The notes beneath the pieces were generated by a model. It made no database searches. It was given only the letters and a program-made list of their open reading frames with translations, and had not been told where the DNA came from. A stretch of 64,000 nucleotides of DNA from positions 5,022,001 to 5,086,000 of the forward strand of contig NZ_PGES01000001.1 in the NCBI RefSeq assembly GCF_002797895.1, in the 5' to 3' direction. This stretch comes from Janthinobacterium sp. 67. Its GTDB lineage: Bacteria; Pseudomonadota; Gammaproteobacteria; Burkholderiales; Burkholderiaceae_D. Of the stretch, positions 26,251-34,977 are shown one piece after another. Every line of letters begins with the position of its first letter. The stretch's first letter is position 1. A program made the translations under genes and the position numbers.

Positions 26251-27333
26251 ATGAAACATTTCAGAGTGTCATTCTTGGTGACATTCATCTGCCTGGGCAT
26301 TTCCGCCTGGTGGGGTTACACGCACGGTGGCGTGCAGACGATGCTGGCGGCGCTCGGTATCGCGGTAATCCTGGGCGTGATGGAAGTGTCGCTGTCGTTT
26401 GACAACGCGGTGGTCAATGCGTCGGTGCTGAAGAACTGGGACAAGTTCTGGCAGAACCTGTTCCTGGGCGTGGGCATCATCATTGCCGTCTTCGGCATGC
26501 GTTTGCTGTTCCCGCTGGTTATCGTGGCGCAAGCGGCGGACCTGGGTTTGATGGAAGTATGGAATCTGGCACTGAGCAATCCGGAACAGTACTCGATGCA
26601 CCTGACGAACCACCATGCGGAAGTGGCGGCTTTCGGCGGCATTTTCCTGCTGCTGGTGTTCCTGAACTTCCTGCTGGATGACGAAAAAGAAACGCACTGG
26701 CTGGGCCGTATTGAAGAAAAACTGGGCGCGCTGGGCAAGGTATCGTCGATTTCCGTGATGATCGCGCTGGGCACCCTGATGGCCAGCCTGTCGATGATCG
26801 ATGAAGGCCAGAAACTGGTGGTCCTGACGGCCGGCCTGTGGGGCATCCTGACCTACGTGGGTGTCGATGTGATCAGTGGCTTGCTGGAAGGCGACAACGG
26901 CGACGGCAACATGGGCGACATCGTCAAGCGTGGCGGTATCGGCGGCTTCCTGTACCTGGAAGTACTCGATGCATCGTTCAGCTTTGACGGCGTGATCGGC
27001 GCGTTCGCCATCACCAAGGATGTCGTGATCATCATGCTGGGCCTGGCTATCGGCGCGATGTTCGTGCGGTCGATGACGGTGTTCCTGGTGCGCAAGGGCA
27101 CGCTCGACGAGTTCGTTTATCTGGAGCACGGCGCGCACTATGCGATCGGTATCCTGGCCGTGATCATGTTGGTCAGCATGAAGTTCCACATTCCCGAGAT
27201 CTTCACGGGGCTGATCGGCGTGGCCTTCATTCTCGCTTCGCTGTGGTCGTCGATCCGTTACAAGCGACGCATGGCCTTGCTGGAAGGCACGGACGATAAA
27301 CAGCCTGAGCTGGAAGCAGCAGCCAAGGCGTAA
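26251..27333 (+). CDS. DUF475 membrane protein, TerC superfamily
   Basis: 360 residues with about nine helices. The repeated acidic membrane motifs EVSLSFDNAVVNA and LDASFSFDGVIGAF are the hallmark of TerC-like proteins (E-x-x-L-S-x-D-N), thought to bind or move divalent metal ions. The cytoplasmic C-terminus is acidic and Ala-rich. ATG at 26251 was chosen, with AAGGGGAA just upstream; a longer reading from 26194 lacks this support. It opens the Ter island and is divergent from the LysR gene. The role in tellurite or metal stress is inferred from family and neighbours. Confidence 0.9.
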   Translation: MKHFRVSFLVTFICLGISAWWGYTHGGVQTMLAALGIAVILGVMEVSLSFDNAVVNASVLKNWDKFWQNLFLGVGIIIAVFGMRLLFPLVIVAQAADLGLMEVWNLALSNPEQYSMHLTNHHAEVAAFGGIFLLLVFLNFLLDDEKETHWLGRIEEKLGALGKVSSISVMIALGTLMASLSMIDEGQKLVVLTAGLWGILTYVGVDVISGLLEGDNGDGNMGDIVKRGGIGGFLYLEVLDASFSFDGVIGAFAITKDVVIIMLGLAIGAMFVRSMTVFLVRKGTLDEFVYLEHGAHYAIGILAVIMLVSMKFHIPEIFTGLIGVAFILASLWSSIRYKRRMALLEGTDDKQPELEAAAKA

Positions 27334-27464
27334 GAGATACGCGGCAAACGCCACACCCGTTTGCCAGCGTGATGCAGCAAGCGCCATCCCTGGTCCGGGG
27401 AGTCGGACCGGAGAAGGCGCCAGGTGTACCAATCGTTTTTTATTTCACATAGGAGAAATACATC

Positions 27465-28040
27465 ATGGCAATCAGTCTGCAAAAAGGCGGCAACGTCAAC
27501 CTGAGCAAGGAAGCTCCCGGCATCTCGAAGATGATCATCGGCCTGGGCTGGGATGCCCGCGCCACGGATGGCGCCGCGTTCGACATCGACGGTTCCGTGT
27601 TCCTGTTGAAGGCGGACGGCAAGGTGCGCGCCGACCTCGACATGATTTTCTACAACAACCTGAAATCGAGCGACGGCTCCGTCACCCACTCGGGCGACAA
27701 CACCACGGGCGCCGGCGATGGCGATGATGAAACCGTCATCGTCGACCTGGCCACGGTGCCAGCCGAGATCGACAAGATCGCCGTCTGCGTGACGATACAC
27801 GATGCCGAAGCGCGCAAGCAAAACTTTGGTATGGTATCGAAGGCGTACGTACGCTGCGTGAATGCCAACGGCAACACGGAAATCGCCCGCTTCGACCTGT
27901 CGGAAGACGGTTCGGCCGAAACGGCCATGGTCTTCGGCGAAATCTACCGCAATGGCGGCGATTGGAAATTCAAGGCCATCGGCCAGGGTTATAAAGGCGG
28001 TCTGGGGCCACTGGCTGCCTCGTTCGGCGTCGGCGTATAA
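27465..28040 (+). CDS. terD: TerD family calcium-binding stress protein
   Basis: 191 residues in a single TerD domain. It shows MIIGLGWDAR near residue 28, then the Ca2+-binding loop GDNTTGAGDGDDE around residues 77-89, and the ending MVFGEIYRNGGDWKFKAIGQG. TerD proteins bind Ca2+ and act in tellurite, phage and envelope stress responses. A good ribosome site (AGGAG) precedes the ATG. It is the first of two TerD paralogues in this island. Confidence 0.93.
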   Translation: MAISLQKGGNVNLSKEAPGISKMIIGLGWDARATDGAAFDIDGSVFLLKADGKVRADLDMIFYNNLKSSDGSVTHSGDNTTGAGDGDDETVIVDLATVPAEIDKIAVCVTIHDAEARKQNFGMVSKAYVRCVNANGNTEIARFDLSEDGSAETAMVFGEIYRNGGDWKFKAIGQGYKGGLGPLAASFGVGV

Positions 28041-28069
28041 GGTAGCCACACCAAACCTACTGCGCGGTG

Positions 28070-28130
28070 CGCTTTGCGGCCGGCGATGCTCACCGTACTA
28101 AAGTACGGTTGCGCTTCTCGGCCACAAATC
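28070..28130. repeat. Long imperfect hairpin repeat between terD and AIM24 genes
   Basis: At its centre is the perfect stem ACCGTACT (28092-28099), loop AA, AGTACGGT (28102-28109). The flanks continue as an imperfect stem (GGCCG at left, CGGCC at right, with GCG/TGC stretches). It sits in a 194-base gap inside the island. The mosaic look suggests a dispersed repeat unit rather than a plain terminator. The gap holds no gene. Confidence 0.55.
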
Positions 28131-28234
28131 ACATCCGCTCGCTACGGTTTTGTGCGGCACCGTTACTCTGTATTAACGGCGGTTCATTATGGGAGCCGTC
28201 TCCATCATTGCCTAGTTGAGGAAGGAACAGTCAG

Positions 28235-28930
28235 ATGCCAGTGTTTACTATTACCGGGGACGTCGACCCGTTCCTGCATGTGTCGCTTGCCAAGGGCGAG
28301 AAGATTTATTGCGAATCCAATGCGATGGTGATGATGGAAACCAATCTTGAGCTGAAAGGCAAGATGACGGGCGGCATAGGCGCCGCGCTGATGCGCACCT
28401 TTGCCAACGGGGAATCGTTCTTTCAGCAGCATATCGAGGCCATGCGTGGCGACGGCGACTGTCTGCTGTCGCCCACCTTGCCTGGCGCGATGCGGGTGCT
28501 TGAGATTGGCGCCCAGCAATACATGATCAGCGACGGCGCCTTCGTGGCGGCCAGCGCTGGCGTGGAATTGAAGGTGCGCACGCAGAGCCTTGGCAATGCG
28601 CTGTTTGCCCAGAGCGGTGGCTTTTTCATTACCGAGACGGCAGGCAGCGGCCAGTTGGCGGTGTCCGGTTTTGGCGCGATGTCGATACTGGAAGTGACGC
28701 CTGGCAAGGACGTGGTGATCGATAACTCGCACGTCGTGTGCTGGGACAACCGCCTGCAATACGAAATTTCCATGACGACCGGCAGCAGCGGCGGCTTTCT
28801 GGGGAACCTGATCAACAGCCAGACCAGCGGCGAGGGCGTGGTACTGAAGTTTTCAGGCACGGGAAAAATCCTCGTCTGCTCGCGCAACCGCGCGGCCTTC
28901 CTCGCCTGGACCCAAAGCAAGCCGGCGTAA
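28235..28930 (+). CDS. AIM24 / TIGR00266 family protein
   Basis: 231 residues, a beta-rich AIM24-type protein. It shows the LHVSLAKGEKIYCESNAMVMME start, GGFFITETAGSGQLAVSGFG in the middle and DNSHVVCWDNRLQYEI later, all typical of the TIGR00266 family. There is no signal peptide. The biochemical role is unknown. Comparative studies of Ter systems have noted AIM24-like proteins beside TerD genes. Here it lies between the two terD genes. Confidence 0.9.
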   Translation: MPVFTITGDVDPFLHVSLAKGEKIYCESNAMVMMETNLELKGKMTGGIGAALMRTFANGESFFQQHIEAMRGDGDCLLSPTLPGAMRVLEIGAQQYMISDGAFVAASAGVELKVRTQSLGNALFAQSGGFFITETAGSGQLAVSGFGAMSILEVTPGKDVVIDNSHVVCWDNRLQYEISMTTGSSGGFLGNLINSQTSGEGVVLKFSGTGKILVCSRNRAAFLAWTQSKPA

Positions 28931-28969
28931 CTAATATTTGATGTAACCAAGCAAACAGGAGCTATGCGT

Positions 28970-29551
28970 ATGTCTGTCAATTTGAGCAAGGGCCAGAAGA
29001 TTTCTCTGGACAAAGAAGCTGGTACCACCCTGACCCGTATCACCATGGGCCTGGGCTGGGATGCGGCCAAGACCAAGGGTTTCCTCGGTTTCGGTTCGAA
29101 GACGGAAGCCGTCGACCTGGACGCCTCGTGCGTCATGTTCGATGAAAACAAGAGCACGTCCGACATCGTCTGGTTCCGCCAGCTGAAAAGCAAGGACGGC
29201 AGCATTGTCCACACGGGCGACAACCGCACGGGCGCGGGCGATGGCGATGACGAACAGATCAATGTCGATCTGTCGACAGTGCCGGCGCACGTGAAAAGCC
29301 TCGTTTTCACCGTCAACAGCTTTACTGGCCAGAACTTCTCGCAGGTGGAAAACGCCTATTGCCGCATCTTGAATGCCAGCAATAACCAGGAAGTCGCGCG
29401 TTTCAACCTGTCTGTGCAAGGTTCCCACACGGCACAGATCATGGCCAAGCTGTACCGCCATAACGGCGAATGGAAGATGCACGCCATCGGCGAAAACGGC
29501 AACGGTCGCACGTTTGACGACTTGATGCCGCAAATCGCCGTGCATCTATAA
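28970..29551 (+). CDS. terD: TerD family protein, second paralogue
   Basis: 193 residues. TerD domain with ITMGLGWDAAKTKGFLGFGS, the Ca2+ loop GDNRTGAGDGDDE and the C-terminal AKLYRHNGEWKMHAIGE. Compared with the first copy it keeps a longer loop after GLGWDA, closer to TerZ/TerD of classical ter operons. ATG at 28970 was chosen, because AGGAG at 28957-28961 is 8 bases away; the ATG at 28964 is too close. It probably shares a transcript with AIM24 and YqaE. Confidence 0.93.
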   Translation: MSVNLSKGQKISLDKEAGTTLTRITMGLGWDAAKTKGFLGFGSKTEAVDLDASCVMFDENKSTSDIVWFRQLKSKDGSIVHTGDNRTGAGDGDDEQINVDLSTVPAHVKSLVFTVNSFTGQNFSQVENAYCRILNASNNQEVARFNLSVQGSHTAQIMAKLYRHNGEWKMHAIGENGNGRTFDDLMPQIAVHL

Positions 29552-29630
29552 GGAGCAGTACGCAGCGGGCGGGGGACGGACCGGATACCGGCCCTTGTCC
29601 GCTGCTCTAAATTTAGGAGAGTATGTCGTG

Positions 29631-29849
29631 ATGCGATTGCTGATAGCCTTGCTACTTCCGTGTCTCACGTTTTTCATGCTGGGGCGCCCGCTGGCCGGTG
29701 CCGCCGCCTTGATTCTGCAGTGCACTGTGATCGGCTGGGTGCCGGCGGCCCTGTGGGCCCTGTACACGGTGAACCAGCATAAAACGGAGCAGGAACTGGA
29801 AGGTGCGTTAAGCCGCAGCTACATGCGCAGGCGTAGTCGGTTGATCTAG
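29631..29849 (+). CDS. YqaE/Pmp3-like small membrane protein
   Basis: 72 residues with two hydrophobic helices (about 3-20 and 23-45) and a basic, Arg-rich tail. This is the Pmp3/YqaE layout of small stress-linked membrane proteins, although the usual PP..V motif is not clear. A GTG at 29628 directly before the ATG is an alternative start; AGGAGA lies at 29615-29620. It is the last gene of the island and is followed by a strong terminator. Confidence 0.75.
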   Translation: MRLLIALLLPCLTFFMLGRPLAGAAALILQCTVIGWVPAALWALYTVNQHKTEQELEGALSRSYMRRRSRLI

Positions 29850-29878
29850 ATCAAGCGGGCGCTTGGAATCCTTGCGCT

Positions 29879-29916
29879 AATGACACTCACGAGTAATCGT
29901 GCGTGTCATTTTTTTT
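29879..29916 (+). terminator. Terminator closing the Ter island
   Basis: AATGACAC-t-CACGA (29879-29892), loop GTAA, TCGTG-c-GTGTCATT (29897-29910), then T8. A long, nearly perfect stem with a T tract. Confidence 0.92.
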
Positions 29917-30008
29917 GGGCCGGACAGATATTTACGCTCGGGGAAAGTTTCCATCGGTTAATTTTGCTTGATATACTTGCTATTTTATTTCCCATGATCG
30001 AGTAATGT

Positions 30009-30896
30009 ATGCTGTTATCTAAAGTAATTTCCTACGTGATGGCTGGCGCGCTGGTGTTGGCCAGTAATTTATCGCAAGCCCAAGAAAACTTTCTTAAAGA
30101 AACGCACGAGCGGCAGTTGAAACTGGCGCAGATTTTGGGAAAAAAGGAGCTTAGTGATAAAAGTAAGGCGGACATACTGATAATGCAAGCAGCCTCGCTG
30201 GACTCCCTGGAGCGTTCGCAAGAAGCTTTGCCTTTGGTCGAGCAAGCTTTGCGGATTGCCACGCCGGAACAGCAAGCGTCTTTCACTGTTACCAAAGCAA
30301 CGATTTTTTTTACCCAAGGACGTGTAGCCGATGCATTGGCCCTACTGGCGCCGCTACTTGACAGTGAACGCCAGGCAGCGGCTGCCGCCAAACCGGATGA
30401 GCGGGCCGGCAGGCTGGCAGTGCATCAATCCGGCTTCATACTCGCCGCTTTTTCCAGCGTTGAATTGGGTGATTGGAAAAACGCGTTGGCCTATCTGGCG
30501 GATACGGAATTTACGTCCGATGAACCTGAATTCGCGGAATATCGGGCAGTGGTCTATCGCTATATCATGGCGCGTGCAAACGATGCTTCGCTTGCCAATG
30601 CAAATCTTGAAAAGCAGGCTGTCCATATTGAAAAGAATAGCAAATCGCATTATGGCGCGCTGTTAAGAATGTGGCAGGGCGCGGATAATCTGACGGAGTT
30701 ATCTCGCTTAATCGCGCGCAAGGACGCTGAAGAACAGCAGGATGCCTTTGCCGAAAGCTTGTTTTATATCGGCGCCTATACAAAATATGTCAAACGCGAT
30801 CCTTCCTTGGCACTCAATTCCTTGCAGCAACTGAACCGGATATCACCTTATGGCAGCTTGGAATGGGTGCACGGCAAGCGCGTGCTGGCGTTGTAG
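30009..30896 (+). CDS. Exported TPR-like protein of unknown function
   Basis: 295 residues with a signal peptide (about 1-24, ending SQA). The rest is helical. Pairs such as SLERSQEALPLVEQALRIAT and FTQGRVADALALLAPLL look like tetratricopeptide repeats, so a periplasmic scaffold is likely. I recognise no specific family. The gene is visibly AT-richer than its neighbours, uses codons such as AAA, GAA and TTT more freely, and has a poor ribosome site; it may have been acquired. It converges on the patatin gene with a 39-base gap. Confidence 0.7.
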   Translation: MLLSKVISYVMAGALVLASNLSQAQENFLKETHERQLKLAQILGKKELSDKSKADILIMQAASLDSLERSQEALPLVEQALRIATPEQQASFTVTKATIFFTQGRVADALALLAPLLDSERQAAAAAKPDERAGRLAVHQSGFILAAFSSVELGDWKNALAYLADTEFTSDEPEFAEYRAVVYRYIMARANDASLANANLEKQAVHIEKNSKSHYGALLRMWQGADNLTELSRLIARKDAEEQQDAFAESLFYIGAYTKYVKRDPSLALNSLQQLNRISPYGSLEWVHGKRVLAL

Positions 30897-30935
30897 CCGC
30901 CTTTGCCAACTGCCGGGCAGGCCGTGCCAAGGCGC

Positions 30936-32609
30936 TCACTTCTTGCAGCGTATCGGCACGTTCACGGAATTGCCGTCCGAACTCAGGTTGCGGTACTGCA
31001 GGTCTTCGCTTTCGATGGCGAAGCGGGGCACGGCGTGGACATAGCGCTGCTTGCAGACGGTGTCGTCATTGATCAGCTTACCCGCCAGCATGTAGTCGCA
31101 CAGGGCGAAGCGCGATTCCTCGTCGTCGAGGATCAGCACGCGCGCGGCGCTGTACAGGGCCGATTGCAGCACTTCCGGGCTGCAGTTTTCCGGGCCTGTC
31201 AGCTTCAGATGGGTTTTCGTCTGCGTGGCCAGGCGCTGCAGCTTGACGAGGGCGGCGCGTTCTTCCTTGCGGGCGCTGTCGATGTGCGCATCGCCGCTGG
31301 ACAGGCGCAGCGCCAGCGAGGCGATCTGGTCGATGGAAATATGCCAGGCAAAGCCTTCGAGCCACGTGCGGATCTGGCCGGGCAAGGGATCGGCCGCGTC
31401 GATTTCGCAGCGGTACTGGCCCAGGTGGGGGCGGCACAGCACGGGGATGGCAAAGGCCGAGGTGCGCTTGCTCTTGACGAATTTTTGGCTCAGGTCGCCA
31501 AAATTTTCATGCGTGATAGTATCGAAGCGGGCTTGCCCAAAACCCATCTTGACGAGATTTTCCTTGCGCTGGCGCGAAAACAGGGCGTCGACGGCATCGT
31601 AGATATTCTTGTTGAAGATGCGGTCCAGCGGCTGGCGCTCGTCCGACATCTTTTCGAAGACGGCGCTGGAATTGGGCGCGTTGGCGTCGATGGACATGAG
31701 GATGAAGGGCTTGCTGTTCAGGCGCGGCGGCACGACGGCCATGTCGTTGCCGTACAGCTGCGTCAAGGCCACGTCCCACAGGGTTTCCACGCCCAGGTTG
31801 TCGGCCGCGCCGCCATCGAACAGGTGCACGTACGACGGCGACTCGCGCGACTCGGAACCGAGCTCCGGCACGAAGGTGTTTTTCGGGCGGAAACGTTCGA
31901 AGGTGACGGAATCGAACACGCCGGGAAAGGCGGCCGAGGTGGCCACAGCCGTGGCCAGGCGGATATCCTGGATCGGCGAATGCAGGGTGCCGTAAAAATA
32001 CTCATAGGAAAACACCACGCGCTTGCCGCCATCGGTGGCGTCCGTCGCGTTGGCCAGGAAGATGGGGCCGTCGTGCGGCAAGTCCTCGTAGGTTTTTTTG
32101 TCGTACAGCACATCGTCAAACACGTCGGACAGGAAGGAGGTACGCGTCTTGTTCGTCAACAACATCGTCGTCAGGTTGGCCGGTTTCAAAATGGTCTGGC
32201 CGAAGAAATCCGTTTTCAGCTTGCTGCGCAGCAGGGGCCAATCCGTCTGCTTGCCATGCAGCGCATAGTAGCCGCCGGCGATGGCGCCGCCCGAGACGCC
32301 GGAGATGGCCGAGGCGCCGCTGACGAGGCCGAACTGTTCCAGTTGCTCCAGCGAGGCGGCCGAGAAATTGGCCGCGCGGCTGCCCCCGCCGGACAGGGCG
32401 ATGCCGATGAAATGGTCGTTGGGCATGGGGATCTGGATGCGCGCCTTGGGCGCGTCGATGCGCAGGCGCGGGGTTTCCTGCACGGTAAACGTGCGGTTTT
32501 CGACGCCGCTGTTGGGGCGCAGGGCGAGGACCGTGCAGCCGCTCAGCAGCGCGACGAGGAGAAGTGGGGCGAACAAGCGTGGATACATGCGCGATCTGTG
32601 CGTAGTCAT
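30936..32609 (-). CDS. Patatin-like phospholipase lipoprotein
   Basis: 557 residues. A signal peptide ends in lipobox LLSGC, so it is a lipoprotein. The patatin domain shows all its parts: oxyanion loop SGGGSRA, nucleophile elbow GVSGG (Ser) and the catalytic Asp in DGGAADNLG. It should hydrolyse acyl esters of phospholipids in the envelope. The C-terminal 200 residues are extra and contain several Cys, perhaps disulfide-bonded. Starts at 32609 or 32588 are both possible; neither has a ribosome site. Confidence 0.88.
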   Translation of the reverse strand: MTTHRSRMYPRLFAPLLLVALLSGCTVLALRPNSGVENRTFTVQETPRLRIDAPKARIQIPMPNDHFIGIALSGGGSRAANFSAASLEQLEQFGLVSGASAISGVSGGAIAGGYYALHGKQTDWPLLRSKLKTDFFGQTILKPANLTTMLLTNKTRTSFLSDVFDDVLYDKKTYEDLPHDGPIFLANATDATDGGKRVVFSYEYFYGTLHSPIQDIRLATAVATSAAFPGVFDSVTFERFRPKNTFVPELGSESRESPSYVHLFDGGAADNLGVETLWDVALTQLYGNDMAVVPPRLNSKPFILMSIDANAPNSSAVFEKMSDERQPLDRIFNKNIYDAVDALFSRQRKENLVKMGFGQARFDTITHENFGDLSQKFVKSKRTSAFAIPVLCRPHLGQYRCEIDAADPLPGQIRTWLEGFAWHISIDQIASLALRLSSGDAHIDSARKEERAALVKLQRLATQTKTHLKLTGPENCSPEVLQSALYSAARVLILDDEESRFALCDYMLAGKLINDDTVCKQRYVHAVPRFAIESEDLQYRNLSSDGNSVNVPIRCKK

Positions 32610-32655
32610 TGGTTGGGATACGGACGGAAACGTGTGCGATTCTAGCAAATAAACA

Positions 32656-34977
32656 TCACTTGCCCAGCTGGAACGCCAGGATGACCGCGTTATAGCCCGC
32701 ATGTACGAGCATGGGCGCCAGCAGCGATCCGCTGCGTTCGTACGCGAGTCCCGTGCACAGGCCCAGCACGAACACGGGCAGCATCGACGCGGGTGGATGC
32801 ACGACGGCAAACAGGGCGGCGGCGATGCCGATCGCTTGCCAGGCCGGCAGCGAGCGGCGCAAGCCTCCCTGGATCAGGCCGCGGAAAATGAATTCCTCGC
32901 ACAGGGGCGCGGCCAGTACCGTCAAGCCCAATAGCCACAGGCCGGTCCACGGACTGGCGCCCGCTGGCGCTGCCGCAGGCGGTTGCAGCATCAGCGTGCA
33001 GGCGATGCCGCAGAGGGCCGATATGGCCGCGCCTGCCGTACCCCAGCGCCAGGGGTGTTTGCCATGCGCCATGCGCGGCACGCCGGCCGTCTTGCTACGC
33101 CAGTAGACCAGGCGCACCAGCGCGTACGTGAGCGCGCCGGCGCCGCCGAAGGCGATGGCCACTTGCGCCAGCGGCTCGGCCACCTTGCCCTTAAGCAGGA
33201 GCAAGGCCAGGGTTTGCAGGGTGAAGAACAGCATGGCGGCGATCAGGCCGTCCGACGCGGAAACTCTGGCTGGCGGCGAGGCGGCCGGATCGAGCAGGTA
33301 GGGTATTTCATCGCGCGCTTTTTGCCACAGGGCCACTGCCAGCGCCGCCGTCAGCACGACGAAGGCCAGCTGCTGCGCCAGGCTGCCGGCCGCCAGGGCG
33401 GCGATGTACAGGCCCGTCAGCAGCAGGTACAGATACGTGTAGGCAGGCCGTATTTTTGACGTCGCCTCGGTGGCCAGCGGATCGCTGGCAAACACGCCCA
33501 GCGCCACGGCAATCAGCGAGTACAGGGGGATGCCGGCCAGGGCCAGCAGCATCAGACCCGCCATGTCCCAGCGCCAGGCGTCTTGCCAGGCCAGCGCCGC
33601 GCCGAACAGGATCACGGGGTAGAGCAGGGCCAGCGCGGCCCACAGCTGGGCTTTTTGCCGCAGCGCCTGTTCGACGGAAACGGGAAACGTGTACAGCAGC
33701 CACAGCGCGCCGCCTTCCTTGTTGAGGGTCTGGAAGGCCGACATCATCAGCACGTAAGTGCCGAGGAAAAAGCCGGTGGAGGCCAGCAAGGCGGGGCTGG
33801 ACAGCAGCTCGTGCAGGTCGCGCGCCTGGCCCGAGAACAAGGCCTGGCCGCCGAGGATCAGCAGCGGCATCAGCAGGGTCTGCACGAGAAAATTGCGGTC
33901 GCGCAGCAGCAAGCTCAGTTCGCGGCGCTGGATCACCGTACCGATGCCGGCGCGCCACCTGCCTGCAGGCGGTGCCGCCGGGACGGGCTTGCGGCTGGCT
34001 TCGCGCTGGCCCGCGCCCACCACGCCGTGGCGCAGCTGGCGGCGCAGCAGCGCCATGCCCAGCAGCATCAGGCACAGGCATTGCGCCAGCAGCAGGGCGG
34101 CCGGCAGCGCTGCCGCCGCACCCTTGGCATTGAGCAAACTCACCAGCAGGCCCGGAGGCGTCCAGGCGCTCCAGGCGGGCATGGCCGCCGCCCACGCGTG
34201 GGCAAAGCCGCCCGTGCCCATGCCGAACGACATGCCCATATACATGGGAAACAGGCCGGCTACCGACAGCAGCGCCTGCAGGTTGCCCAGCTGCGCGGGG
34301 CTGAGCGACAGGCGCAAGCCCGTGTCGACCAGGGTACGCAGCATGGCCGCCAGTGCCAGCAGGAGCAGGCAGGCAAGGAGACCCGACAGCGGTGCGAACC
34401 AGCCCTGGTTCGAGTACCACGCGATCATGGTGGTGCAGGGCCACAGCACCAGCAGGCCGAGCGGGTTGACCAGCGTGCGCTCGAGCACGCGCGCCCACAG
34501 CAGGGTGCCCTTGTCGACGGGCAGGGTGACCAGCCATTCCAGGTCCCAGTCCGGCTTCGACAGCTCTCCCATGCCCAGCGGCAGCAGCAGGCTCACCAGC
34601 CACAGCAGCGCCAATTGCAGGGTCAGGGCGCCTGCCAGCGCCGTACTGAAAGGCTGCTCGATCAAGTGGGCGATGACGGGCGCCAGCACGCGCTCGCCCG
34701 CGTTCATGCTGCCCTTGGCCTGGCAAACGGCCACCTGGTCGAGCAGGCAATGCATGTTCAGCAGGTTGTGACGGGCGATATTGCCGGACGAAAACAGCAT
34801 GGGCAAGAGCAGCAGGGCGCCCAGCAGCCAGCGCCCCCGTTTCTTGCCCGGCGTGGCGGCACGGCTCGTGGCGCCCTTCTTGAAAGAAAAACCCTTGCCG
34901 CTGACGTTGAGCAGGCGCTGCAGGCGCAAGCGGGTCAGCAGCCAGACGGCGCGCCAGGCGCCTGGTGGCGCGGGCAT
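32656..34977 (-). CDS. ABC-2 type permease fused to CPBP intramembrane protease domain
   Basis: 773 residues. The first 530 or so form an ABC-2/NatB-like permease with about a dozen helices and large loops. The C-terminal 240 residues carry a CPBP (CAAX protease and bacteriocin-processing) domain, with the motifs EEFIFRG, FAVVH and HAGYN holding the expected Glu-Glu, Arg and His residues. One chain thus joins exporter and protease. The ATG at 34977 overlaps the TGA of the ATPase gene, so the two are coupled. Cargo is unknown; a peptide or lipid-linked substrate is a guess. The ORF could be read further upstream, but that part is a shadow of the ATPase gene. Confidence 0.88.
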   Translation of the reverse strand: MPAPPGAWRAVWLLTRLRLQRLLNVSGKGFSFKKGATSRAATPGKKRGRWLLGALLLLPMLFSSGNIARHNLLNMHCLLDQVAVCQAKGSMNAGERVLAPVIAHLIEQPFSTALAGALTLQLALLWLVSLLLPLGMGELSKPDWDLEWLVTLPVDKGTLLWARVLERTLVNPLGLLVLWPCTTMIAWYSNQGWFAPLSGLLACLLLLALAAMLRTLVDTGLRLSLSPAQLGNLQALLSVAGLFPMYMGMSFGMGTGGFAHAWAAAMPAWSAWTPPGLLVSLLNAKGAAAALPAALLLAQCLCLMLLGMALLRRQLRHGVVGAGQREASRKPVPAAPPAGRWRAGIGTVIQRRELSLLLRDRNFLVQTLLMPLLILGGQALFSGQARDLHELLSSPALLASTGFFLGTYVLMMSAFQTLNKEGGALWLLYTFPVSVEQALRQKAQLWAALALLYPVILFGAALAWQDAWRWDMAGLMLLALAGIPLYSLIAVALGVFASDPLATEATSKIRPAYTYLYLLLTGLYIAALAAGSLAQQLAFVVLTAALAVALWQKARDEIPYLLDPAASPPARVSASDGLIAAMLFFTLQTLALLLLKGKVAEPLAQVAIAFGGAGALTYALVRLVYWRSKTAGVPRMAHGKHPWRWGTAGAAISALCGIACTLMLQPPAAAPAGASPWTGLWLLGLTVLAAPLCEEFIFRGLIQGGLRRSLPAWQAIGIAAALFAVVHPPASMLPVFVLGLCTGLAYERSGSLLAPMLVHAGYNAVILAFQLGK

